Shown piece after piece: positions 50,291 through 64,000 of a stretch of 64,000 nt of DNA (the stretch's first letter is position 1; each line of letters begins with the position of its first letter). The position numbers were made by a program, and so were the translations under genes. The stretch is from Eleginops maclovinus (lineage: Eukaryota; Chordata; Actinopteri; Perciformes; Eleginopidae): assembly GCF_036324505.1 (NCBI RefSeq), contig NC_086370.1, positions 20,845,290 through 20,909,289 on the forward strand, written 5' to 3'. Under the pieces are notes generated by a model. The model was given only the letters and a program-made list of their open reading frames with translations. It was not told where the DNA came from and did no database searches.

Positions 50291-53200
50291 TTAATAAATA
50301 CACATTAAAATAGTAACAAAAACAAAGTCCATGATAATAAAATAAGTATTATGTATCTTTTTTGTCTATTTTATATTTCCAAACTAAATTATTTGTTAAA
50401 TCTCTTTAGGATAACATTAAATAATGACTTCCTGCTGCATAAATAGGACAAACAATTTGAGAATTAAGTTGAAGAAGATCATTTTCCTGCTGTAATTCTG
50501 CAGGAAAATGCTGTCATGCCTTTATTGTTTGTGGATTATTTATAAAACCCAGAAGTAACCAGCTTACAGTTTGCGTGGCTGTGAATTGATTTACAGAACG
50601 AATGTAATGTGTGAAATTGAAAATGAGATAAGATGAGAGCGTGAAGCGGGACAAGTATTAAACTCCAAGAAGAAGTCAGGTGCTATAGTGAAGTAAATAT
50701 AATCACACAGTGTACAAAATGTTACGTAACCTCATATTATTCTGTTAATTTGAGTTTTTTGATGTTGAAACTCGTCAATATGGAGCACATTTTTAATATT
50801 TGTTGTACCTTCTTGTAGACTAGTTATTTTAACCACAATGTAAACCTATTTGTTACATAACTTCCCCATTTCAGTCATTATTTTAACCAGAATCATGATC
50901 TTTTTCCTGAACCCAAGAGAGTAGTTTATTTACCTTAAATTGAACCCAGTTTTGAGTGCATGTGCGGAGAGTAAATCAACACTTTTGCTGTTAATTGTGA
51001 GAGTTTTGTTAAGATAAGATGGATGCACATATTTGAAGATATACCATGTGTTATTGCTTCTTTAAATCTATATTTCTGGGCATATTTTGCAACCCAAAAA
51101 CCTGTTATGTAGCCTCCAAATCGGCACATGCTATACGTGTAAGATCTGCAGATCTGGAACAGCTGCAGATGTTGACTTAACGTAACATACATGTGTGTTT
51201 CTATAACCTGTCGTTCTCCGTTAGCATGTTCTCTGCACCTTCTGTTCTCGTCCCACTTTCTCTCTGAGATCAATCAGGTCCGTCTGCCCTCATCGTGTCT
51301 TTGCATCAGAACATTGTGTTCCTGCTTTTTTTTATCCGCTGTTGCCTCTTTAGTTTCCATCTGATTGAAAACACATCAGAGAGGCTTTAAGCTGCTAACC
51401 CTGCGGACCTCCATGTACCGTACCAACGTATCTGACATACGATATGCTCGCCCAGCATTAATCCGGAGGAGACACCACGCCAGCTGCTGTCCAGGGAAAC
51501 CTCGGACTCTAACGATGGAAATAAAGGATTATATGATCCCTCTTTAATCTCTGTGGCCTTGTCTGGAGAGCCCAAACATTTACACTTTCAAGAAAATAAA
51601 TGTACACAGGCTGCAGGGTTATTCCCCGAGCGGCCTGTCCTGGGTCTCAGTGTACCATAACTCCTGACCTGCAAATCCCACGGACACACAGCTGGATTAG
51701 AGTATGCACAGTACAGTACAGAAACACACACATACACACACACACACACATACACACACGAAGGGCTTGTGCTTATGGCCAAGTCTGTGCTCTGTTGGTC
51801 CGGAAGAACCAGAAGAAAACGGGTAAAATACATTTTGTACAGAAACCTCATTAAGTAAAAGGTTAATTAAAATAGAGGGAAAGTGATATTTCAAAGATGG
51901 TTGTTATCTCTGAAGTATTGTATCTCGCACATGGGACTACTGTTTTAATCCTGAGCTATATGAATAACACATTTCAGACTAAAAAAGCCCATTTTGGCAT
52001 CTTTGAAGTCATAGATAGTAAAATATGAAAGATAAGCACTCATATGTAGTCATAAAGAAGCCTGTGTATCACATGTATGCAAACATCTCCTTAGGGTCAT
52101 TGTCTAAAAGCAGGGGGAGTCAGCCAATTAGAAGTTATTGTGATTTTTTTGTGTGTGTTTTTGGCCTCCATTCATTAACAGACTCCTCCTCTGTGAACCC
52201 CTACTTTAGATCTTTTATACATTTAGTTAAACACCGGAAAATATACAGTATTTATTGTTAAATTAAGAGTCTCTGTGGGTCAGATGTCATATTTTACAAC
52301 TTAACATTGTATTAAAGTAGGATGTAAAACGGGTATAACGACTTCAATTATTAATAAACACAGTATATTATATTTTTCAGTACTTTCTAACAGTTTAAAA
52401 CACTCCAAATATATATAAATATCCTTGAGCTACATCACAAACAGGAGCTGCATCTCAACAGCCAAACAGGAAGTGTGTAAGTTACTGAGCTTGCATTTAT
52501 TTCATCTCAATTCCAAAACTTTTTTCCTGACATGGTTTTAAACCAGTATTGATGTCTAAAACAAGGGCACTTTTAAAAAGGGCTGACACTCAGAACAAAT
52601 GTCGTTTTTGAATGATAGTTTGAAGTCTTAAACAGTGAAAGCACTCAAATCCTATCAAAACGCTATGATTATACGTTTTAACCAGTTTGTGAAATGTTTG
52701 CTGGATAAATGACTCCGTAATCAAAAGTAAACATAGTGGTGAATCCATGTTGTATCTTTACACTAAAGACAGCTCATTAACTTCTCATTTCAGCTCAAGT
52801 TGTGATCTTAAACGACAGAACAAAGTCTAAATTTAGTCGCAATCTGGAGCTGTTGGTCATTTTGCATGATCTTCTCCAAGAGATGTTAGTTTCTAAGCAC
52901 CTTAAAAGGTACAATATGTAACATTTACACAACAACATGTCTTTAAAAACGTTAAACCTGTGTTTAGGTTTTGTGCTTATATCATTTTTCCAAACATTTT
53001 CTCAAAAAATAGTTTCGAAGTTTACTTGAAAAACGATCGCTCCGTAATTGGTCCGTTTAGTGTGCAGGTCTGCATCTTCAGTCAAACATCATGACTGCCA
53101 TCAGCACTCATATTGCTACGATGAGCTATAATGTTATACAAACTTTATGGTTAGCCTGTCAAATCCACTTTCTAAATATTTTGTCATGGGAAGACAAATG

Positions 53201-54403
53201 TTCCCTTTACCTTCACTAAATATTTACTTCCTGAGAACTGTAAGGTCGTGCATCATCAGACGGGATGTTTTATTATCAGTGTGGAGGACGGAGCATTAAT
53301 ATCACCATCTGTCCTGCGGGGATTTACTGCGGTCTGCTGATCAGGATTTCAGAATCTGTTTTCAATTAACATATTCAAACATTCTCAAACAACCAGCTCG
53401 CTGAAACGCACCCTGATGCCTCCGCAGCCCGACAGTTCCTCGGTGTAATTACAGCCGTGTTTCCAGAGACCTGGTCTCCAGTTTCAAAGTGGTGCAGGAA
53501 GCAAAAGCAGCGACTAATCATCTGTAATACAGGAAACCGATTACAGGCTGCTGCAGATCCATACCACCAACATCTCTACATACGTTTAAGGCTGTCAACA
53601 CCGTCAGGGGAAGAAACACGCAACTCCAGATACGAGTCAGGAAACACTTATAAGCCTGGGACCAGATAAAAAGGAGATTTTCTCATTTTAAAACGTCTTT
53701 TTATGGATGTAAGAATTTAAAAACAAGCTGAAACTTAAGCTGATAATTGCTGAATATGACAGCAAAATAATGTCAGATTTTTTCAAAGACAAATGAATTT
53801 AACAGGGATTATTTGAGAGATGTTGTCTGACTTGATAGTACTTCTACCACTACAGTAAAGCTGCAGCACCTTCACAAATATCTGTAAAAAAAACAGCATT
53901 ACTGCCAAAATGGAGAGCTCACTTTACAAGATAGACCTGAGCAATTCAAACATACACTAGATCAAACCAAGTAACACAAACTGAGTAAAAGACTTGATAG
54001 TACCACTACAGTCAAACTGCAGGACCTAGTTTAATATCGACAGGAAAAATCACCAACTTTTTGATAATTGACACCTTTGATAAGACATTCTCTTCCAAAA
54101 AAGTCATAAAATGCTATTTAAAGCCTCTATAATCTGGATATTTGCTGCTTTACTTTGTTTAACATCATATTAAAGTGAATATATTTGGGTTTCGGACTAA
54201 TACAAATAAATCAAAGACATCACCGTGGACTGAAGTTGCAGATAGATGTTTCTGCCCGGTAACAGATGACAATCACTGACAATCAGACATCTGGAAACCA
54301 TGACAATCAGAGAGCAGGAAGAGCTCAATCAAAGAGACGGGACACAGTCACGTTATTACTACTGTACATGTGCACCGAAAATATATTAATATGCATGAAG
54401 AGC
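50291..54403. other. Large non-coding gap
   Basis: Contains an interrupted CA/CATA tract at 51722-51759 and a possible dispersed-repeat start (AAAGGTACAATATGTAACAT, 52905). No exon or larger element could be supported. Confidence 0.4.
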
Positions 54404-54411
54404 GCACACGC

Positions 54412-54496
<85 letters not shown>
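54404..54496 (+). repeat. (CA)n microsatellite, about 40 copies, with CG-containing start
   Basis: GCACACGCACACGCACAC passes into a pure CA run. Confidence 0.96.
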
Positions 54497-54499
<3 letters not shown>

Positions 54500-54611
54500 A
54501 TAGGCTTGCAACGACACATACACAATGGAAACAGTGAGGTCATTTTGTGTCTGTCCTCAAATACTTCAATCCTGATGGTTAATAATCATAATGAGGCAGC
54601 AGGAGATCAGT

Positions 54612-54631
54612 TACACACACACACACACACA

Positions 54632-54671
<40 letters not shown>
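54612..54671 (+). repeat. (CA)n microsatellite, about 30 copies, one CATA interruption
   Basis: CA run with a single CATACA break in the middle. Confidence 0.95.
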
Positions 54672-54674
<3 letters not shown>

Positions 54675-54857
54675 ACAGTAAAAACAATCAGATACATGAC
54701 GGCACATTTATCTAAAACCTGCAGCTGTCCGGAGCATCTGAGTCAAAATGAACTGGAGGATACAGGATGTAATCAGGACAATCCATAATTATTCAGCTCA
54801 TACTGAGGTAGTAGTAAGCATTTCAGATCACCACACATGACCCCGACGTGCAGCCAA

Positions 54858-54905
54858 AACGAGATCAAACTTTATTGATCTTGGGGAAATTGAGGTCTGA
54901 GGGTT
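54858..54905 (-). mobile_element. Retroelement 3' tail (CCCCAAGATCAATAAAGT), minus strand
   Basis: On the minus strand, CAATTTCCCCAAGATCAATA then AAGTTTGATC. This ending is shared with fish LINEs/SINEs and resembles the AAGGGATCAATAA end of the SINE at 7690. Confidence 0.5.
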
Positions 54906-55044
54906 AAACAGGGAAACGCTGGTGCAGTCAGAACTGTAGGGGTGACCAATACTACAGTGCATAAACACTCTGTCCTTAATTACAAATGTTTCGTAATAAA
55001 GTAGTATCAGTATCTAGTGTCCGTACTGGGACATGTCTCCATGC

Positions 55045-55262
55045 TTTAATGTTCAGAAAGCTCTTTATTTTTCTCATTCTGCCTGTACTGCAGCACCTCT
55101 TTACACCCTCTGTCTGAAACCAGAGTCGAGTCTGCTCTGATTGGTTAGCTGGCCGGCTCTGTTGTGATTGGTCAACGGCTTAGAGATGTCCCGCCCCTTA
55201 GCCAATCACCTACAATGTGTTGGAGCGCTGGCCAATAGTGTTACATAGTTATGTCACTACAG
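55045..55262 (-). repeat. Dispersed repeat, minus-strand copy (inverted partner of 49193)
   Basis: In reverse complement it gives ATGTAACACTATTGG, GGGGCGGGACATC, GAGCCGGCCAGCTAACCAAT, GGTTTCAGACAGAGGGTGTA and AGGCAGAATGAGAAA. By eye it is about 80% alike with the partner. It also holds an extra CCAATCAC block that the other copy lacks. Confidence 0.75.
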
Positions 55263-55380
55263 AGAAGGGAAAACCCTCAAAAGCCTTATCGACTGCACGC
55301 ATAATAACAAACTGACTTTAGAAAATAAATTCAAGTTCTGTTACAGAAAGGGTTGTAATCGACTACTAGGAACAAGGGCA

Positions 55381-55552
55381 AGTGTAACACACACACACAC
55401 GATGCAGATGTTCTTAACCTCGGGCCCAAGAGATGGAGAGACACACACACACACACACACGATTGCTCATTTATGTGCACTCATCTACACACACACACAC
55501 ACACCACTACAATAGGGAGTGACAGATATGCATACACAATTGCTTAGACTCA

Positions 55553-55593
<41 letters not shown>
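55381..55593 (+). repeat. Interrupted (CA)n cluster
   Basis: Four short CA runs (55386-55400, 55441-55461, 55489-55504, 55555-55593) separated by 25-50 bp of unique sequence. ACACACGATGC and ACACACGATTGC junctions suggest small-scale duplication. Confidence 0.85.
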
Positions 55594-55595
<2 letters not shown>

Positions 55596-55661
55596 TCACT
55601 ACTAGGCATGCAGTCATGCAAACAGAACTGAATAAAGTCACTCACATAGTCACATATACAA

Positions 55662-55810
<149 letters not shown>

Positions 55811-56070
55811 GACAAACAGCATGTCTTATCTAAACAGAAGAAGAATTGTAGGCCAAGAAATAACAGAGGAGTGCTGCGGGGAAACAACCGTCTGACCCCT
55901 GAACAACAGCCGGACACAAATAAAGTACTACTGCTGCTCTCACTACGAGTACTACTGCTAATACTACTGTACAAGTTCAAACTATATAAAGACTGTTGCT
56001 TATTAATTACAAAAACGTGGGACTGAAATGTTTAGATTGATTTAACTCTCAGAGCTGCTGCCGGGACGTG

Positions 56071-56150
56071 GTTAGCTTAGCTTAGCATAGTGACTGGAAG
56101 CGGGGGGAAACAGCTAGCCTATCCAAACTTTAAAAGTACACCTAATAATT
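56071..56150 (+). repeat. TTAGCTTAGCATA repeat, best-preserved copy
   Basis: GGTTAGCTTAGCTTAGCATA, GTGACTGGAAGCGGGGGGAA, ACAGCTAGCCTATCC then AAAGTACACCTAATAATTG. This is the reference copy for the fragments at 153, 4688 and 45538. Confidence 0.65.
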
Positions 56151-56975
<825 letters not shown>

Positions 56976-57095
56976 ATATGGCTCGTTGCCAGAACTTCCA
57001 GTCCGACCAGCCGTTAATGACCAGTGAAGCGCTGGACACCAACGGGCTGTTAGTGTTAATCAAATCAGAACTGACTCAAACAATAGACAATGCTC

Positions 57096-57097
<2 letters not shown>

Positions 57098-57138
<41 letters not shown>
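57098..57138 (+). repeat. (CA)20 microsatellite
   Basis: Perfect CA run. Confidence 0.95.
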
Positions 57139-57144
<6 letters not shown>

Positions 57145-57296
57145 GTTACAGTACAGTCTAATGGAACAAGATGGCCGCCACTGTAGCATCAACAGAGAGG
57201 TCATTGGGTCTGTGGAAGCTGTTGGAAACAGTTAGGTTACAAAAATGAAAAGAACACAAAGAAAAGGAGGTGAGAGAGGGGGTTGAGGAAGAGAAC

Positions 57297-60203
<2,907 letters not shown>

Positions 60204-60339
60204 CATGAGTGTGTGTGTAGCAGCTCATGTCTCCCCCTGCATGTACGACAGAGAATAAACCTGCTAATCTCAGGGTTGAAGTTTGGAAGAAAGCAAACTC
60301 TGCTCTTCTTTCTAAAATGTGATTTGCTCTATTTTACAG

Positions 60340-60492
60340 ATGAACTGTGCAGCTAGTGTCTATTGTGGTTCAGTTTCGAGCTGGGAGATTCAAAGGAGTG
60401 GACATTATCTTATTCTGATCCCCTGTTTTAACACGCAGAAATGTTCGTTTCAACAGATTTTTCCTCCATTCTTCAGTTTTGTGCTTTTTCAG
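60340..60492 (+). CDS. Candidate internal exon of an unidentified gene
   Basis: A 153-nt segment is bounded by a good acceptor (TTGCTCTATTTTACAG, AG at 60338-60339) and a consensus donor (TTTTTCAG|GTAAGT, GT at 60493-60494). It is exactly 51 codons and stays open in the frame starting MNCAASVYCGSVSSWEIQ, with Cys residues and a hydrophobic Phe-rich end. The length divisible by three and both splice signals are what make it stand out. I recognise no family, and no neighbouring exon is evident within the window. It may be a coding exon of a gene extending right, a non-coding RNA exon, or coincidence. Confidence 0.25.
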
Positions 60493-60494
60493 GT

Positions 60495-61214
60495 AAGTTT
60501 AGCTAAAGGAATCTGAGTAACAGTACGAGATGAAGTAAGAAGAAGTGTTTTAAACACTGCATTTTAAGGCTAAAGTCTTGTGTTTGTCAAGTAGTGAGCA
60601 TACAACTGGATAAAAGAGACCTGGATTAAACTGAATGAGTTTTAATATATATATTGTTTTTAAACCCCATTTATTTCAATTTATCGAAAATGTTCAATGT
60701 TTTATCCGTCGTTCACCATGGAGGAACGAGGGAAATGTAATTGAAGGTAACACGAGGTAATTAATATACAATTGATTATATTTAGTAGTCCACTTTTTTT
60801 TAAAATCTCTATTAAACAAATGTAATTCTATTTATAATTTCATTAAAAAAATACTTTTCCTTCAGTAATATTCCAGTAACTTCATGACCTTTACTTTTAG
60901 TCCTTTATCTTTAGTATACATCATGGTATTGCTGCCTTTACTCTGGTGGTATTCTGATTGCTTACTAAAAGAAAAGTATTAATATAACAATGTTAAAATA
61001 CTCAGTGTGAAGTATAATGAACCAAACAAATGAATCAAAAAGCTAAATGAAATGGTTTGTATTTATTGAGATATTGTGAACACGAGATAAAAAATCTAGT
61101 TATAAAATGTAAGGTAAAGTCTAAAAAGCATGAGCTGCATCGGGTTGAAAATGTAAACTATTTTGAACACCGGTTTAATTTTGTAACTTAAATGTTCCTT
61201 TTAAATGCAGGTTT
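60495..61214. other. AT-rich non-coding gap
   Basis: No supported feature. Confidence 0.5.
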
Positions 61215-61320
61215 GTTACATCCAGTAAAACCCCATCATATTGAGTATTATTTGCAGTAAAAAGTACAATATTTCCCCTGTAATGTAGCTAAAGTAGCAT
61301 TGATACCTCCAAATAGTACA
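61215..61320 (-). repeat. AGTACTTTTACTT-family repeat, minus strand
   Basis: GCAGTAAAAAGTACAATATT, TCCCCTGTAATGTAGC and AAGTAGCATTGATACCTCC follow the minus-strand order of the family. Confidence 0.6.
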
Positions 61321-61584
61321 TAATTACAGTGGGCATCGCTGATCTGCTGTGTGCTGAATATGAAAATAAAATCAATCAGATGAGCAGATCATCTCCAGCA
61401 GGAAACAGCAAAGGATTCTGGGATATGGCGGGCCTTGAGGTTGTGAATTGTGTCTGTAGGGTGTTTAATGTGCAGGTTAATCCTGACTTTACAGATGTAA
61501 TCCAGGAACACAAACATCATCCAATTCAGCGGGGTCAGCAGAGGGCGGCCTCTGGAGACCAGATTTACACCTCAGTGAGTGAAA

Positions 61585-61585
<1 letters not shown>
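61321..61585. other. Non-coding segment
   Basis: A plus-strand frame of about 85 codons runs here into the GT array. It has no flanking splice signals and is probably chance. Confidence 0.4.
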
Positions 61586-61651
<66 letters not shown>

Positions 61652-61652
61652 G
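61586..61652 (+). repeat. (GT)n microsatellite, about 33 copies
   Basis: Perfect GT run. Confidence 0.97.
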
Positions 61653-62776
61653 TGCTCCTCTGGTTATCTGTTCACCTCTTGGTTTAAGGCTCAAATAATA
61701 AAAGAAGAAGAAAATATGCTCGATGAGCTTCTGTAATCTCGTTATGACTGTAAAATGTTTTTTGACCTCGACTGTTCCTGTGATCTGTTTTGACGCTGGG
61801 CGCTTTTTAAAAAATATAAGTATTAGTCGTGTTATTAACTGTGATATAATCCCGTCGACACTGAGAGATGCTTTGAGTCAAATCAATACCTATCCAACAA
61901 CAATATGAGCTCCAACACACAGCGGGCAGGAAGCAGGACTTTTTGCACAAAACACGCAGAACAACTTCTGAACTCTACTGCCCTCTGATGGAGCCCACAC
62001 CGAAGCTTTCACACACACACTTGCACCAACACCCCAACACACACTATTTCTCACGGTCTTTGTCTCCAAATATATCAACATTAAGTTCATTTATATGGAG
62101 CTCTAACTGTCACCATGATGGTGGTCAAAACGATAAACTCTTCTCCAAAGAACTGGTGAATAAAATATACCCAAGTCAAATCAGTGCAAAAGTCATTCTA
62201 AGAAACAACAAGTCAATTCTATTTTTAAAATATCCCAAAAAGCAGAAAACAACAAATCAAAAGCCGTTGGAAATGTTGGATTTAGTGAGTAAAATGTTGC
62301 CTTTTACGGTGTGATTTCATCTGAATATTTTAGGGTTTGTGACTTCTAGTTTGGGAAATATTTGATTAGAATTGGCAACATATAACGGCCATTTTTTGCA
62401 TTACATTTTATAAACTGAACAAAGGGGAAGATACGGTTGGTTGCACATTAATTGATAGGTTAAATGATTGGTAGTCGCAGGACAGCACATTTGAATCAAA
62501 CAGCTAAGTGAAGCTAACTCACCACAGACTGCTGTGTCTGTTTACATGTTACCACTGTAAAAAACATGCCTATTTTTCAAGGTTTGGTTGTCATTGGACT
62601 AGAGCTGTGACTCACTCAGCCTCGCCTCGTAAATTGTTGCACGAAAGGTGTTTTTTTCTCACTGATTCTCTCTGTTTTAAGATGTATTACTGCAACCACA
62701 TGTCCATTTTCCTCATGTCTGTCTGTCAGTTTGAACTTATCATAGTATAACTATTTTAGGGACCATGCAAATCGCA
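61653..62776. other. Non-coding gap
   Basis: No supported feature. Confidence 0.5.
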
Positions 62777-62813
62777 CCCCCCCCCCCCACACACACACAC
62801 AAACACACACACA
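62777..62813 (+). repeat. C12 followed by interrupted (CA)n
   Basis: C homopolymer running into a CA run with one AAAC break, the same C-to-CA arrangement as at 57297. Confidence 0.92.
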
Positions 62814-62913
62814 ACTACAAACTCTCAGAACTTAAACACCTCACTGGTGGGTCGCCGTGTCCAGAAAGTTAATCCCAAAAAAGTCCCGAGGTTAATCCCA
62901 TCAGCGAGGCCAG

Positions 62914-62914
<1 letters not shown>

Positions 62915-63001
<87 letters not shown>
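62915..63001 (+). repeat. (CA)n microsatellite, about 43 copies
   Basis: Perfect CA run. Confidence 0.97.
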
Positions 63002-63005
<4 letters not shown>

Positions 63006-63486
63006 ATACCTGAGTAAATGCACCACTGTCTATACCTAACCATACACCTATTGCAAGATTCACTAATTAACAATTACAATCTGCCACAAGTCTTTTCTAC
63101 ATCAAAAGTAGGCTACCACTTCCAAGTTCTGTTGCAATGCATTGTGGGACAATGGTGTCCATCAACAGCACACCCACATATCAATATTTTTTTCTTAGTT
63201 GCATACTGAGTGGAGCCAGCTTAGCATTACTGTGGAGTGTGAACATGCATGTGTCTTACCTCAGCGTTAAATCTGCTTCCTCGTCCTGTGCTCGTGATGT
63301 ACTTTCCACTTCCTGTCTGGCAGCCAATAGGAGAGAAGCTCCCAGGGAGATCTGTGGCTCGGTTCGTCTCAGGATTCGGGCCACATTTCCTCCTCCATGC
63401 TGCTGCTGCTGCTACTGCTGCTCCACCTTCGAGACTGAAGACACACAGAGAGGAAGTTCAAACACCGACACCAGGGCCTGTCTCTC
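63002..63486. other. Non-coding gap
   Basis: Contains ATGCATTGTGGGA (63137-63150) and a short CTG repeat (63399-63422). No exon is defined. Confidence 0.45.
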
Positions 63487-63520
63487 ACACACACACACAC
63501 ACACACATACACACACACAG
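63487..63520 (+). repeat. Short interrupted (CA)n
   Basis: CA run with one CATACA break. Confidence 0.9.
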
Positions 63521-64000
63521 AAAGAGGCCCATGTCTCGGCGTGGAGAGGAATGTCTTAATGACTGTCAGCCACATTTCTGTTCTATAGAGAACCTTAATG
63601 ATGAACAAAATATTTTAACTAATTATTAACCAGAACCAGAAACAGTTGATACATTTAGAATGATAAAAAATAGGAAATAAAGTAAATTAGATAATTATAA
63701 AATGTTCATATAAAAAAATAAGTTTTTAATATAATTGATTCATAATTTTAAATTAAATAAAAAAATATGAATTAAATTCTCTTAATCCAACCAGCAGTGG
63801 AGCCTAAAATCTAAGTCTGTACCAAAGTGTGCGATGGAACAATGATAAAGGGGTTCAATACAAATCTAAAGGGTCATCCTCTGGGGAGCAGGAATACTTG
63901 ACTGTAAAGTTATCTTAAAACAATCAATGAATAACTGTAATAAAAATATTTAATTTAACCCGAATAAATGTTTATTTAGCTAACTTAAAAATGTTTTACT
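63521..64000. other. AT-rich non-coding end
   Basis: Nothing supported; very AT-rich after 63600. Confidence 0.5.

Noticed and set aside
54804..54814. let-7-like seed TGAGGTAGTAG
   Set aside because: The following bases do not match let-7 and no complementary arm lies within 100 bp.

Overview
The window looks like nuclear DNA from a teleost fish, probably a percomorph. The evidence is an AT-rich background, about 27 long (CA)n/(GT)n arrays (roughly 2.5 kb, or 4% of the window), a tRNA-headed SINE with the gaggtgccc/caaggcacc body typical of fish, and several dispersed repeats familiar from fish genomes. No prokaryotic features (operons, ribosome binding sites, CRISPR arrays, IS elements) are present. 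I worked by eye with no searches, so repeat family names are recollections and exon candidates rest on signals only.

One gene is certain: an intronless forkhead coding sequence at 13271-14422 (+), 383 codons, of the FOXG1 (brain factor 1) family. It has the full FoxG forkhead, an N-terminal FSIKSLL Groucho-type motif, a [12 protein letters not shown] block and a C-terminal LLSGQT-YF block. Its N terminus and the segment after the forkhead differ from the canonical FOXG1/foxg1a form, so it is probably one of the extra fish paralogues (foxg1b, c or d). It lies in a local GC-rich island with a CT/C tract and a possible 3' splice site upstream. Its 3' UTR is bracketed by a C18 and a G16 tract. 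The genes usually beside FOXG1 (PRKD1, NOVA1) are not recognisable here, which suits a developmental gene in a gene-poor neighbourhood.

Layout. 1-5 kb: microsatellites in alternating orientation and a weak coding-like island on the minus strand. 5.3-5.6 kb: a GC box, a TATA-like box, a short open exon and a strong splice donor, together a candidate start of an unidentified gene. 7.7-8.1 kb: SINE. 9-12.6 kb: GT/CA arrays. 12.6-15 kb: foxg1. 15-19 kb: AT-rich, probably regulatory, with a retroelement tail. 19.3-25.6 kb: a tandem-repeat hotspot with a (TGTC)n array, a decayed CTGTCTCCCAGT minisatellite, a 2.8 kb array of about 134 copies of a 21-bp unit with higher-order structure, a (CA)73 array, an 11-bp minisatellite and a (GACA)n array. 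25.6-54 kb: mostly non-coding, with scattered retroelement tails, a family of AGTACTTTTACTT repeats, a decayed satellite at 43.1-43.8 kb and a hAT-like MITE at 49.5 kb. 54-64 kb: dense CA arrays, an inverted partner of the 49.2 kb repeat, and an isolated exon-like segment at 60.34-60.49 kb.

Most long open frames in the window come from repeats whose unit length lets frames stay open (CA dinucleotides, TGTC, the 21-bp satellite). They are not proposed as genes.
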